NCBI RefSeq assembly: GCF_036173125.1
Contig: NZ_CP108054.1
Location: 9,245,501 to 9,309,500 of the forward strand
Length of the DNA: 64,000 bases
From: Streptomyces sp. NBC_00286
Lineage (GTDB): Bacteria; Actinomycetota; Actinomycetes; Streptomycetales; Streptomycetaceae
Direction: 5' to 3'
The translations under genes and the position numbers were made by a program. Shown one piece after another: positions 7,749-16,823 of this stretch (its first letter is position 1; each line of letters begins with the position of its first letter). The notes beneath the pieces are model-generated. The model saw nothing but the letters and a program-made list of their open reading frames with translations, did not search any database and had not been told where the DNA came from.

Positions 7749-9632
7749 ATGGGCATGTCAAAGATGACGGACATGCTCCGATTGCGTATGCCTGTGCTCG
7801 GCGCGTTCGTGCTGCTCACCGGCCTGCTGACCACGGCGGGCGCCCAGCGCGCCACCGCACTGCCCGACGACCTCTGGTTCGACGGAGCCGCCGCGTCCAC
7901 CCTCACGGTCAAGAACGGCCGCTTCACCGACGGCCTCGGCCGCGAGGTGGTGCTCCGCGGCTACAACGTCTCCGGTGAGACGAAACTGGCGGAGAACAAC
8001 GGCCTGCCCTTCGCATCGGTCGCCGACGCCAAGAAGTCCGCGACCGCGCTCCGGGCACTGGGCGGCGGCAACTCGGTCCGCTTCCTGCTCTCCTGGGCGT
8101 ACGCCGAACCCGAACGCGGCAAGGTCAGCGCCGAGTATCTCGCCGCCGCCACCGGCCAGATGCGCGCCTTCCTCGACGCCGGGATCAGGGTGTACCCGGA
8201 CTTCCACCAGGACCTGTACTCGCGCCACCTCTTCGACGCGGACAGCTGGTACACCGGCGACGGAGCCCCCAAGTGGGCCGTAGAAGCGGGGAATTACCCG
8301 GACGAGTACTGCGGGATCTGTCCCTTCTGGGGCCAGAACATCACCCAGAACAAGGCCGTGACTCAGGCGACCCACGACTTCTGGCACAACAAGTACGGGC
8401 TCCAGGACGCCTTCCTCACGACCGCCCAGAAGACGATGGCGTACGTCGAACAGAACCTGACCGACGCCCAGTTCGCGGGCGTCATCGGCTTCGACCCGTA
8501 CAACGAACCGCACCCGGGCACGCTGGGCTCCGGGCAGACAAGCCGGGCGTGGGAGAAGGACGTCCTGTGGCCGTTCTACGAGAAGTTCCGCGCCCGGATG
8601 GACGCGGCCGGCTGGCAGGACAAGCCGGCCTTCGTGGAGCCGAACCTCTTCTGGAACGCCAACCTCGACTTCCAGAAGCAGGAAGGCGGCCTCCTCGACG
8701 CGGGCAAACTCGGCCCGGACTACGTCTTCAACACCCACTTCTACGACCAGAAGGCCATCTCCGGCATCTTCATGCCGGGCAAGGCGGGCGACGGCCAGTA
8801 CAGCAAGGACTTCGCCATGGTGCGTGACCGTGCCTCGGTGGCGGGTACGGCCGGGATTGTCAGTGAGTTCGGCCATCCGCTGGCGGGGCTGGTCTCCGAC
8901 AAGGCCCCGACCGTCCTCAAGGGCATGTACCAGGCTCTCGACTCCCGGGTGCCGGGGGCGAGTTGGTGGTCCAACCCGACCGACTCCGGTTCGGTGCTCT
9001 CCGGTTCGCAGTGGCAGTGGGACATCTACAACGGCCGCCACAAGGAGCCGATGAACGGCAACCCCGACAAGGTCCTCACCCACGGCGACGCCTGGAACGA
9101 CGAGGACCTGTCCGCCGTACGCCTCGACGACTCCGGCAAGGCCGTACTGCGCCAGGACGCCCGGCTCCTCGACCGCGTCTACCCGACGGCCACCGCTGGC
9201 AGCACGGTCGCGTTCACCTACGAGGACCGTTCGCGTGACGGTTCGAAGACGCTGACGTGGAACCCGGTGCCGGACTCGCTTCCGCGGGTGAAGGAACTCG
9301 TGGGCTCGGGCCAGTACGCCCTGCACATGTGGCGCTCCGACGGCAGCTCGGCGCCCACCGAACTGCACCTGCCCGCGTCCTTCCCGACGTCCTCCACCAC
9401 GGTGGTCTCGGACCTCGGTACGACGGCGACCCCGCCCTCGTACACGAAGACCACCCCGATCGCGGTGGCCGACGAGCCGGGCGGCACGGGCAGCCGTCGA
9501 CTGCTCCTGACGGCCCCCGACTCGGGCACGCACTACGCCCTGGTCACCAATGGCGCGAAGGCCCCGTCCGCGGAGCTGCTGAAGGCTGCACGGACGGAAC
9601 TGGCCAACTGGGCTGCTTCGAAGGCAGGTTAA
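7749..9632 (+). CDS. Secreted GH5 glycosidase (endoglycoceramidase-like)
   Basis: An exported glycoside hydrolase of the GH5 clan, most like the endoglycoceramidase/glucocerebrosidase-type branch, which cleaves glycosidic bonds of glycolipids or beta-glycans. A signal peptide covers about residues 1-37 (hydrophobic LGAFVLLTGLLTT, then ALP). The (beta/alpha)8 domain follows, with the GH5 acid/base glutamate in DPYNEPHPG (E253) and the nucleophile in VSEFGHPLAG (E373); LRGYNVSGE and DFHQDLYSRH also fit the family. A C-terminal beta-sandwich occupies about residues 480-627. Several in-frame ATGs lie close to the start and the ribosome site is weak, so the exact start may be 7749 or slightly later. 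Two TetR-type operators sit 37-75 bp upstream. Its substrate is not certain. Confidence 0.85.
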   Translation: MGMSKMTDMLRLRMPVLGAFVLLTGLLTTAGAQRATALPDDLWFDGAAASTLTVKNGRFTDGLGREVVLRGYNVSGETKLAENNGLPFASVADAKKSATALRALGGGNSVRFLLSWAYAEPERGKVSAEYLAAATGQMRAFLDAGIRVYPDFHQDLYSRHLFDADSWYTGDGAPKWAVEAGNYPDEYCGICPFWGQNITQNKAVTQATHDFWHNKYGLQDAFLTTAQKTMAYVEQNLTDAQFAGVIGFDPYNEPHPGTLGSGQTSRAWEKDVLWPFYEKFRARMDAAGWQDKPAFVEPNLFWNANLDFQKQEGGLLDAGKLGPDYVFNTHFYDQKAISGIFMPGKAGDGQYSKDFAMVRDRASVAGTAGIVSEFGHPLAGLVSDKAPTVLKGMYQALDSRVPGASWWSNPTDSGSVLSGSQWQWDIYNGRHKEPMNGNPDKVLTHGDAWNDEDLSAVRLDDSGKAVLRQDARLLDRVYPTATAGSTVAFTYEDRSRDGSKTLTWNPVPDSLPRVKELVGSGQYALHMWRSDGSSAPTELHLPASFPTSSTTVVSDLGTTATPPSYTKTTPIAVADEPGGTGSRRLLLTAPDSGTHYALVTNGAKAPSAELLKAARTELANWAASKAG

Positions 9633-9658
9633 ACGGGTCTGCTGAGGTCCAGTGCGGT

Positions 9659-9699
9659 ACCGCGCCCCTAGAGAGGCCGCAGGCCTCTTAGGGGCGCGG
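9659..9699. terminator. Strong hairpin between convergent genes
   Basis: A GC-rich hairpin with about 18 paired bases and one bulge (CCGCGCCCCTA ... TAGGGGCGCGG around a GGCC-GCA-GGCC tip). It lies between the GH5 gene and the convergent beta-propeller gene and fits a bidirectional terminator. The sequence after it (GCGCGACCAGCCACGACG) belongs to the same repeat family as the array at 1-340. Confidence 0.7.
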
Positions 9700-9785
9700 G
9701 GCTGTATCAAATGTGCGGCTCCGCCGCGTGGGCGCGACCAGCCACGACGGACCCGCAGCTTCGAACTGCCCAACCAGCGGAGCGC

Positions 9786-11057
9786 TTACGCGGACGGGCC
9801 CGTCCAGTCCGTCGGCACCTTCGCCAGGCGTACGCGCTGAGGGTGGTCGCCGACCTCCACCGATGCCGTCTTCTTGCCCGTGGCGAAGTCGATGGAGGTG
9901 ACCCGGTCGGAGCCGCTCTCGGAGATGACGCAGGACTTGCCGTCACCGCTCACCGTGGCCCAGTAGGGCTTCGAGGCGGTGACGAGCGGGCCCTCCTGGA
10001 GGGAGTCGCGGTCGACGATGGTCGCGTAGTCGTCCATCGTCCCGGCGATGCACAGCTTGTCGCCCTTGGGGCTCATCGACATGCCGTGGTGGCGCGAGTC
10101 GTTGACCCAGGTCGTACGGTCCTCGCTGGTCGACGGGTTCTTGGGCAGCGTCTTCACCCGGGTGATCTTGTCGCTCGCCACGTCGTACTCGACGAAGCCG
10201 TTGAAGAACGACACCTGGAAGTAGAGCTTCGACTCGTCCGGGGTGAAGGAGACGGGACGTACGGCGTCGGACAGGTCCTTGCGGCCGAAGGCGTCGAGCC
10301 GCTCACGCATGTCGATGACCTTGACCTGCTCGTACGTGTTCGCGTCGACGACGGTGATCTTGCGGTCGCCCTTCGTCCAGTCCAGCCAGTGGGCGTCGGT
10401 CGCGGTGTTCACGTCCCCGATGGACATGTTCCACAAGTGCTTGCCGTCCTCGGTGAAGACGTTCTCGTGCGGCTTGTCGCCGGTCTTGAAGGAGCCGACC
10501 TGCTTGCCGGTGACGATGTCGAGGACGTGCACGGTGTTGGAGATCGAGGCCGACACGGCGACGCGCTTGCCGTCGGGGGAGACCGCCATGTGGTCGGAAC
10601 GGTAACCCGACACGGGGAAGCGCCAGTTGATCTTCCCGGTGGCGAGGTCGATCGACACGACATCGGCGAAGCTGGGCCGGGAGACCACCATGGCCGAGCC
10701 GTCCGGCGTGGAGTACATGTCGTCGACGTACTGGTCATGGCCCTCGCCGACGCCGTTGCGGATGGCCGTGAAGTAGATCCACTTGATCGGGTCGGCGTTG
10801 ATCTCCGCGATCCGCTCCTCCTTGTCCGGGATGACGTTGATCCGGCCGATCTTCGCGAGGTCGCCGCCGGGCTTGATGACGTCGGCGGTGCCGTCCCAGT
10901 TGTTGCCGACGAACATCACCTCGCGCAGGTCAGCGGCGGCGTTCCTGGCGCTGCTGGAGGCGTCCTGAGTTTCGGCCGTGGCCGCCGCCGACCCGGCGAC
11001 GGTCAGGGCGAGGGCGGCTGCGACGGAGCCGACGTGCCGGGCTTTGAAGGCGGTCAT
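9786..11057 (-). CDS. Secreted YncE-like beta-propeller protein
   Basis: An exported 423-residue protein with a typical signal peptide (about 1-30, core VAAALALTVAGSAAATA) and then repeated propeller blades. The blades show recurring patterns such as AVSPDGKRVAVS, FTPDESKLYFQ and SMSPKGDKLCIA, as in YncE/cytochrome-d1-like seven-bladed propellers. No heme-binding CxxCH and no catalytic site are visible, so it is probably a binding or scaffold protein outside the cell. It is convergent with the GH5 gene and divergent from the TetR gene; an operator shared with the GH5 promoter lies about 75 bp before the start. I infer that the GH5 enzyme and this protein act in one regulated extracellular process. 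Precise function unknown. Confidence 0.8.
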   Translation of the reverse strand: MTAFKARHVGSVAAALALTVAGSAAATAETQDASSSARNAAADLREVMFVGNNWDGTADVIKPGGDLAKIGRINVIPDKEERIAEINADPIKWIYFTAIRNGVGEGHDQYVDDMYSTPDGSAMVVSRPSFADVVSIDLATGKINWRFPVSGYRSDHMAVSPDGKRVAVSASISNTVHVLDIVTGKQVGSFKTGDKPHENVFTEDGKHLWNMSIGDVNTATDAHWLDWTKGDRKITVVDANTYEQVKVIDMRERLDAFGRKDLSDAVRPVSFTPDESKLYFQVSFFNGFVEYDVASDKITRVKTLPKNPSTSEDRTTWVNDSRHHGMSMSPKGDKLCIAGTMDDYATIVDRDSLQEGPLVTASKPYWATVSGDGKSCVISESGSDRVTSIDFATGKKTASVEVGDHPQRVRLAKVPTDWTGPSA

Positions 11058-11132
11058 GGACTTCTCCTGGATGTTGGGCGCATGACAAGGGCTGCGGGAG
11101 GGGGAGTCTGAAGACGCGGACGTTCAGAGTTA

Positions 11133-11148
11133 CTTACTGGAAAGTAAG
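11133..11148. promoter_or_regulatory. TetR-type operator CTTACT-N4-AGTAAG
   Basis: The 16-bp sequence CTTACTGGAAAGTAAG is a perfect inverted repeat (6-bp arms, 4-bp spacer). It lies in the gap between the beta-propeller gene and the divergent TetR gene and matches the two sites before the GH5 gene. This is the usual place for an autoregulatory TetR operator. Confidence 0.7.
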
Positions 11149-11228
11149 GAGTCGATGCCGCTCTACACAAGACGTCGAAGGCGACAAAATTGGTCACCTG
11201 TGTGACACGTGAAACCGAGGAGGCTCCA

Positions 11229-11900
11229 GTGACGGGCAGGCTCAAGGCGCCGACCGGGCGTTATGGCGGCAAGTCCGCCCAGGAGCGGCAGGCCGAGCGG
11301 CGTCGACGTTTTCTGGACGCCGGGTTACGGCTCTTCGGCGACAGCCACGGCTACCGCGGCACGACTGTCGCTGCGCTGAGTGAGGCCGCCGGGCTGTCGA
11401 CGCGTCAGTTCTACGAGGAGTTCCGCAACTTGGAGGACGTGCTCGCCGCCCTCCACCTCCAGGTCAACGACTGGGCCGAGGAAGCCGCCCTGGCCGGACT
11501 CGCCGAGGCGGACGGCCGGCCGATCGTCGAGCGCGCCGGCGCGGCCTTCCGCTCCTACGCCGCCGATGTCACCGGCGATCCGCGGCGCCTGCGGATCGCG
11601 TTCGTCGAGATCATCGGCGTCAGTCCCCGTCTCGAACGGCAGCGGCTGGCCCGTCGCTCCCGCTGGATCGACTTCATCTGCGCCGAGGCCGAAGCCGCCG
11701 CTGAACGCGGCGAGGCGGCGTCCCGTGACTACCGGGTCGCCGCCGCGGCTTTCATCGGCAGTGTCAACGGCCTGCTGCACGACTGGAGTTCGGGCTGGGT
11801 CGACGCGACGCTCGACGAGGTCGTCGATGAACTCGTGCAGATGCTTCTGGGTGTGCTGCAGCCGGTGGGATGGAGAGGGCCCGGGTCGGAGGAGAAGTGA
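11229..11900 (+). CDS. TetR/AcrR family transcriptional regulator
   Basis: A one-component repressor of 223 residues. The N-terminal helix-turn-helix is clear: ERRRRFLDAGLRLFG, then GYRGTTVAALSEAAGLS and TRQFYEEFRNLEDVLAAL. The rest is an all-helical ligand-binding and dimerisation domain without recognisable ligand specificity. The GTG at 11229 is preceded by GAGGAGG; an upstream in-frame start at 11190 lacks such a site. It faces the beta-propeller gene across a region holding a perfect CTTACT-N4-AGTAAG palindrome that recurs twice before the GH5 gene, so it most likely controls these three genes including itself. The inducer is unknown. Confidence 0.88.
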   Translation: MTGRLKAPTGRYGGKSAQERQAERRRRFLDAGLRLFGDSHGYRGTTVAALSEAAGLSTRQFYEEFRNLEDVLAALHLQVNDWAEEAALAGLAEADGRPIVERAGAAFRSYAADVTGDPRRLRIAFVEIIGVSPRLERQRLARRSRWIDFICAEAEAAAERGEAASRDYRVAAAAFIGSVNGLLHDWSSGWVDATLDEVVDELVQMLLGVLQPVGWRGPGSEEK

Positions 11901-11908
11901 CCCGGGCC
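11878..11908. terminator. Hairpin overlapping the TetR stop codon
   Basis: GGCCCGGGTC (11878-11887) pairs perfectly with GACCCGGGCC (11899-11908) across an 11-base loop. The right arm overlaps the TGA of the TetR gene. It lies between two convergent genes and fits a bidirectional terminator. Confidence 0.65.
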
Positions 11909-11921
11909 GTCGGCGGAGCGC

Positions 11922-12296
11922 TTACTGACCCTCGTCGTCCCATTCCTGGAGCAGCGTCTGCTCGACGATCTTGCCGTTCCGCAGCTCCACCATCGAGCTG
12001 GCGAAGACCTTGACGCCGTCGGGGTACTGGCACGACTCCGTGTACGCGAGGTGGTCGCCCTGGACGACGCACTGCTCCACCTTGTGGGTCATGTCGCGGC
12101 TGAAGATGTCGTTGAGCATCTCGCTGATCTGGTCGCGACCGTGCATGACCTTCGGGTGGCTGGGCTGGGTGTTTCGGTCGACGACGCGGAGCTCGGCGTC
12201 GTCGGCGTACAGCGAAAGGAGTGCCTGCGCGTTCTGGCCCTCGATGGCCTGGCGCAGGGTTTCGGTGTCGAAGCCGGGGGCTGCGGCTGTGCCCAT
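11922..12296 (-). CDS. SnoaL-like / ketosteroid-isomerase-fold protein
   Basis: A small NTF2-fold protein of 124 residues, the usual size of the SnoaL/ketosteroid isomerase-like group. Typical features are an N-terminal helix (RQAIEGQNAQALLSLY), the ADDAELRVVD strand, the HGRDQISEML helix and a C-terminal curved sheet (TESCQYPDGVKVFASSMVEL). The start at 12296 is chosen because AGGAGG precedes the ATG. Many such proteins have no proven reaction and simply bind small ligands. It is divergent from the SpoIIE gene at 12495 and convergent with the TetR gene; nothing in the context fixes its role. Confidence 0.8.
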   Translation of the reverse strand: MGTAAAPGFDTETLRQAIEGQNAQALLSLYADDAELRVVDRNTQPSHPKVMHGRDQISEMLNDIFSRDMTHKVEQCVVQGDHLAYTESCQYPDGVKVFASSMVELRNGKIVEQTLLQEWDDEGQ

Positions 12297-12494
12297 GATG
12301 AACCTCCTGGTGGACCGTCGTCGAAGACCGGGGCCCGGCGGGGAGCGGGCCGTGAGCGGCCTCTCTCTATGAGGCTCCTCCTGCTCGAAGGCGCCAGCAA
12401 ACGGAGCCGCAGGCCCCGTTTGACGCAGCGGAATCGGCCCGTGTATTCGCACAAATTTGTGACTTGTATCGCAAAAGGTCTAGGGTGAAAGCAC

Positions 12495-15458
12495 TTGGAG
12501 GACTCCCCGCGGCGGCGGGCCGAGTGGCGGTGCGCGACGGGGCCGCCTCCAGGTGAGGAAGTGATCCCGTTGACCGTCACCTGGGACGACATCGGCGGGC
12601 TCGTCGATGCCCACGAGCGGTTCATGGCCGGTGTGCGGGTCGACTCGGACGTCCGGAGCCCGGTACTCGACTCCTGGAAGCGATGCCGGTCCGCGGGGGT
12701 GGAGCCGCACCGACTCGTGGTCCCGTACGCGCCCGATCTGGCGCTGGAGGAACGGTTCCTGCGCGCGGCCGGCCCGGTGCTCATGGACCTGACCGCGGCG
12801 CTCGCGCAGGTCGGCATGACGGTCGCCCTCTGTGACGCACAGGCCCGTATGGTCCAGCGCCTCGGCGGTGACCGGCACCTGCGTGAACGGCTCGACGCGG
12901 TGAGCTTCGCGCCCGGTTTCGACGCCTCCGAGCAGACCGCGGGCACCAACGGCGTCGGCACCGCCCTGGCGGAACGCAGCCCCTGCTACGTGGTCGGGCG
13001 CGAGCACTTCGCCGACTGCCTGCAGCCGTTCGCCTGCGCGGGCGCGCCCGTGCGGGACCCGCTCAGCGGACGCATCGAGGCCGTCCTCGACATCACCTGC
13101 CTGCGGGACAACGGCGACCCCGGCATGGTGCGGCTGGTCCGGGAAGCCGCCCGCGACATAGAGGCGCGGCTGCTGGAGCAGGCAACGGCAAGGGAGCGGG
13201 CGCTGCTCGCCGCGTACCGGCGGGCATCCCACGGCACGGGCGGCGCGGGCGGCTGGCTCGGGCGGCCCGGGCACGCGCCCTCGGGGCACGGGACCTCCGG
13301 GCACGGAACTGGCCACGACGGTGGCGACCTCCGCCCGGTCGACCTGGCCGTGCTGCGGGAGAAGGCCGAGGCACTCATCGCCTCGCCGAGCCGCACACTC
13401 GACGAGGTGCCTCTGTCCGGGGGGCGGATCGCCACCCTGCTGCGTCGTGAGGTCAGGGGAGCGGCGGGTGAGACGGGCGTGGTCGTCGAGGCCCGGCTGC
13501 TCGGCGGCCCCCGGCTGCGTTATCCCGCACTCGAGGCGCAGGCCACGTCGGCCGGCACAGAGCCGGTGACCGCTCCGGACGTGCCCGTCCCTTCCCGGGT
13601 GCCGTCGCCAGTCGGAACGCACCCGTTCGTCATGCCTGTCGCCGTGCCGCAGAAGCCCGTCACGGTGGGGCCGGAACCCGGAAGCCCGGCCGCAACGGAC
13701 GGGAACGGCGGCGCGGACGGTGCCGACGGCTGGCCGCTGCTCGTCGGTGAGCTCGGGGTCGGCCGGCTGGCCGTACTCGCCCGCAGGCGGCTGGAGTTGC
13801 TGCATGACGCCGGTGTCCGGATCGGCACCACCCTGGACGTCACCCGCACCGCGGAGGAACTGGCGGAGGTGACCGTTCCCCGGTTCGCCGACTTCACCGC
13901 CGTAGATCTGCCGGAATGCGTACTGCGCGGCGAGGAGCCGGAACCGCTGGGCGGGGACAGCGCGCTGCGCCGGATCGCTCTGGGCGCCGTGCATGACGAG
14001 TCGCATCTGTACGGCGTCGGGGACTCGGTCCGGTACGTGCCCTCCACACCGCAGGCGCGCTGCCTGGAGAGCAGGCAGTCCGTACTCGAACCCGTACTGG
14101 CCGAGGCCGGCGGCTGGATCGCCCAGGACCCGCCGCGGATCGAGCGGGTGCTGGAGGCGGGCATCCACTCACTGATCACCGTGCCGCTGCGGGCCCGCGG
14201 CACTACCCTCGGCGTGGTCAGCTTCTACCGCTGCGAGAAGCCAACCCCCTTCGAGGACGACGACCTCTACCTGGCCCAGGAGCTGGTCGGCCGCGCGGCG
14301 ATCTGCATCGACAACGCCCGCCGCTACACCCGGGAGCACAACACCGCTCTCGCCCTGCAGCGCAGTCTGCTGCCCCGGGGCCGTTCCGAGCAGAACGCCG
14401 TCGATGTCGCCTACCGCTATCTGCCCGCGCAGGCCGGGGTGGGCGGCGACTGGTTCGACGCCATTCCGCTGTCCGGCGCCCGGGTCGCGCTGGTCGTCGG
14501 CGATGTCGTCGGCCACGGGCTGCACGCCGCCGCCACCATGGGCCGGCTGCGTACCGCCGTGCACAACTTCTGCGCCCTGGACCTGGCGCCCGACGAACTC
14601 CTCACCCACCTCGACGACCTGGTCGGACGGCTCGACCGGGGCGAGGGCTGGGCCGTGGAGAACGCCCAGCCGGACGCCGGCATCGTCGGCGCCACCTGTC
14701 TGTACGCCGTCTACGACCCGGTGTCCCGGCGCTGCACCCTCACCCGCGCCGGGCACCCGGTTCCCGCGGTCGTCGGACCTGACGGCACTGTGGACTTCGT
14801 CGACCTGCCCTCGGGGCCGCCGCTCGGTCTCGGCGGGATGCCCTTCGAGACCGTCGAGCTGGAACTGGCCGAAGGCAGCCAACTGGTGCTCTACACCGAC
14901 GGTTTGATCGAGGACCGGCACCGGGACATCGACGCCGGCCTGGACACCCTCCGCACCGTCCTGGCCCAGGCCGATCGCGCCCCGGAGGACACCTGCGAGG
15001 CGGTCCTCGATGCCCTGCTCCCGAGCAGGCCGAGCGATGACGTGGCCCTGCTCGTCGCCCGTACGAAAGCGATGGGCCCCGAGCAGGTCGCCCAGTGGGA
15101 GCTGCCCAGCGACCCGGCGGTCGTCTCCCGCTCCCGCGCGGCGGTCACCGAGCAGCTGACCGCCTGGGGCCTGGACGAACTGGCCTTCAGCACCGAACTC
15201 ATCGCCAGCGAACTCGTCACCAACGCCATCCGCCACGCCACCGGCCCCGTCCAGCTACGACTCCTCCGCGACCGCGCGCTGATCTGCGAGGTCTCCGACA
15301 CCAGCAGCACCTCGCCCCGGCTGCGCCGCGCCAGGACCGAGGACGAGGGCGGACGCGGCCTCTTCCTCGTCGCCCAGCTCACCGAACGCTGGGGAACCCG
15401 CTATACCTCCAATGGCAAGATCATCTGGACCGAACAGCCACTGCCGCAACCGCTGTGA
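12495..15458 (+). CDS. SpoIIE phosphatase/HATPase protein with AcoR-like N-terminal sensor
   Basis: The largest of the four SpoIIE-type proteins here. The first ~240 residues resemble the ligand-sensing GAF region of AcoR/DhaR activators: SPVLDSWKRCRSAG, EQTAGTNGVGTALAE, GREHFADCLQPFACAGAPV. A glycine-rich linker and a second conserved block (REKAEALIASPSRTLDE) follow, then a GAF domain (about 430-615), the SpoIIE domain (625-860; GGDWFD at 650, GDVVGHG, YTDGLIED, DDVALLVA) and an HATPase_c domain (865-985; SELVTNAI at 905, GGRGLFL). All catalytic motifs are intact. The start is uncertain: TTG 12495, GTG 12561 and TTG 12570 are in frame, and GAGGAA at 12554 best fits 12570. Coupling an AcoR-type sensor to a sigma-regulator switch is an unusual combination. 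Confidence 0.88.
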   Translation: MEDSPRRRAEWRCATGPPPGEEVIPLTVTWDDIGGLVDAHERFMAGVRVDSDVRSPVLDSWKRCRSAGVEPHRLVVPYAPDLALEERFLRAAGPVLMDLTAALAQVGMTVALCDAQARMVQRLGGDRHLRERLDAVSFAPGFDASEQTAGTNGVGTALAERSPCYVVGREHFADCLQPFACAGAPVRDPLSGRIEAVLDITCLRDNGDPGMVRLVREAARDIEARLLEQATARERALLAAYRRASHGTGGAGGWLGRPGHAPSGHGTSGHGTGHDGGDLRPVDLAVLREKAEALIASPSRTLDEVPLSGGRIATLLRREVRGAAGETGVVVEARLLGGPRLRYPALEAQATSAGTEPVTAPDVPVPSRVPSPVGTHPFVMPVAVPQKPVTVGPEPGSPAATDGNGGADGADGWPLLVGELGVGRLAVLARRRLELLHDAGVRIGTTLDVTRTAEELAEVTVPRFADFTAVDLPECVLRGEEPEPLGGDSALRRIALGAVHDESHLYGVGDSVRYVPSTPQARCLESRQSVLEPVLAEAGGWIAQDPPRIERVLEAGIHSLITVPLRARGTTLGVVSFYRCEKPTPFEDDDLYLAQELVGRAAICIDNARRYTREHNTALALQRSLLPRGRSEQNAVDVAYRYLPAQAGVGGDWFDAIPLSGARVALVVGDVVGHGLHAAATMGRLRTAVHNFCALDLAPDELLTHLDDLVGRLDRGEGWAVENAQPDAGIVGATCLYAVYDPVSRRCTLTRAGHPVPAVVGPDGTVDFVDLPSGPPLGLGGMPFETVELELAEGSQLVLYTDGLIEDRHRDIDAGLDTLRTVLAQADRAPEDTCEAVLDALLPSRPSDDVALLVARTKAMGPEQVAQWELPSDPAVVSRSRAAVTEQLTAWGLDELAFSTELIASELVTNAIRHATGPVQLRLLRDRALICEVSDTSSTSPRLRRARTEDEGGRGLFLVAQLTERWGTRYTSNGKIIWTEQPLPQPL

Positions 15459-15569
15459 GGATCGGGTCGGGCTGGGGAAGTCCGCACTCAGGTACTGGGG
15501 TTGGCACCACTGCGAACTTTGCGGCTGACCGGATGGGCCGAGGAGTTGACGCTCCGTAACGTCTGACGC

Positions 15570-16817
15570 ATGGGTACGCAGACACGTGAGCGGTTCAGTC
15601 GGTCGGCATGGGTGAGGGTGGCGCTGGCGGTGGCCGGGGTGGGGGCGATCGGGGCGACCACCTTGCTCGGCTCCGGCGCCGGAGCCCTGGGCGCCGACAG
15701 CGAAGAGATCTCACGCGGCCGGTTCCAGCGGGACGCGGACGCGGTCCGGGACACCGGCGCCACCGGACTGGTGGCCAGGGCGCGGGACGCCACCGGCCGG
15801 GACATGTCGGTCAGATCGGGCGTCGCTGATCTGGAGCGGGGCGGGCCCGTGCCGTACGACGCCTACTACCGGATCGGCAGCGACACCAAGACCTTCGTGG
15901 CCGTCGTCGCCCTCCAACTGGTCGCCGAGGGCAAGCTGAGCCTGGACGACACCGTCGACAAGTGGCTGCCCAAAGTGGTCACCGGCAACGGCAACGACGG
16001 CAGCCGCATCACCATCCGCAATCTGCTGCAGCACACCAGCGGGCTCGTCGACTACACCGACATCCTCTTCGGGGACCCGGCCGAGCTGACGCCCGAGCGC
16101 TATCGCGAGCAGCGCTTCAAGGTGCGCACCGCCGAGGAACAAGTCGCGATGGCCATGACGCGCAAGCCCGGCTGGCTGCCGGACGCCGATGACCCGGGGT
16201 CCGAGACCCGCTGGGCGTACTCCAACACCAACTACGTACTGGCCGGGATGATCATCGAGAAGGCCACCGGTCACCGCTGGGAGCAGGAAGTCCACGAGCG
16301 CGTCATCGCGCCGCTGAAGCTGCGCCACACCCTCACCCCCGGCACCTCGCCCTACGTCCCCAGGCCCACCGCCACCGCGTACCTCCAGTTCCCCGGCCGC
16401 GACGACCTCACCGACACCACGCTGGCCGTGGAGGGCGGCGCGGACGGTGCCGTCATCAGCACCACCGAAGACATGAACACCTTCCTGCGCGCCCTCATGA
16501 GCGGCCGGCTGCTGCCTGCGGAGCAGCTGGCGCAGATGCGCACCACTGTCCCGGCGCCCGACGAGTTGGGCGACAAGACGCGCTACGGGCTCGGCATCGC
16601 CTGGCGCCCGGTCAAGGGCTGCCCCAAGGGGGTCTGGAACCACGGCGGTACGTCCTTCGGCACCGTCTCCGAGTCCGCCGTCACCCCGGACGGAAAGGCC
16701 TCGGCCGCAGCGGCCGTCTTCACCACCCGCTTCGGCGACGAGAAACGCTTCATAGAGCAGGCCAAGACCACCATCAAGCTGATAGACGGCGCGGTCTGCG
16801 GCCGACCAGGTCAGTAG
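15570..16817 (+). CDS. Secreted serine hydrolase, class C beta-lactamase/DD-peptidase fold
   Basis: An exported serine hydrolase of the beta-lactamase/D-alanyl-D-alanine carboxypeptidase (S12) family. After an N-terminal signal segment (about 12-42, VRVALAVAGVGAIGATTLL), the three catalytic motifs occur in order: SxxK as SDTK (S104, K107), YxN as YSN (Y217) and HGG (H358, in place of the KTG box), all normal for S12 enzymes. The total of 415 residues is family-typical. It could trim peptidoglycan or hydrolyse an ester or lactam; the sequence does not separate these options. It stands alone between the SpoIIE gene and the convergent DUF1876 gene. Confidence 0.88.
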   Translation: MGTQTRERFSRSAWVRVALAVAGVGAIGATTLLGSGAGALGADSEEISRGRFQRDADAVRDTGATGLVARARDATGRDMSVRSGVADLERGGPVPYDAYYRIGSDTKTFVAVVALQLVAEGKLSLDDTVDKWLPKVVTGNGNDGSRITIRNLLQHTSGLVDYTDILFGDPAELTPERYREQRFKVRTAEEQVAMAMTRKPGWLPDADDPGSETRWAYSNTNYVLAGMIIEKATGHRWEQEVHERVIAPLKLRHTLTPGTSPYVPRPTATAYLQFPGRDDLTDTTLAVEGGADGAVISTTEDMNTFLRALMSGRLLPAEQLAQMRTTVPAPDELGDKTRYGLGIAWRPVKGCPKGVWNHGGTSFGTVSESAVTPDGKASAAAAVFTTRFGDEKRFIEQAKTTIKLIDGAVCGRPGQ

Positions 16818-16823
16818 CCCGCG

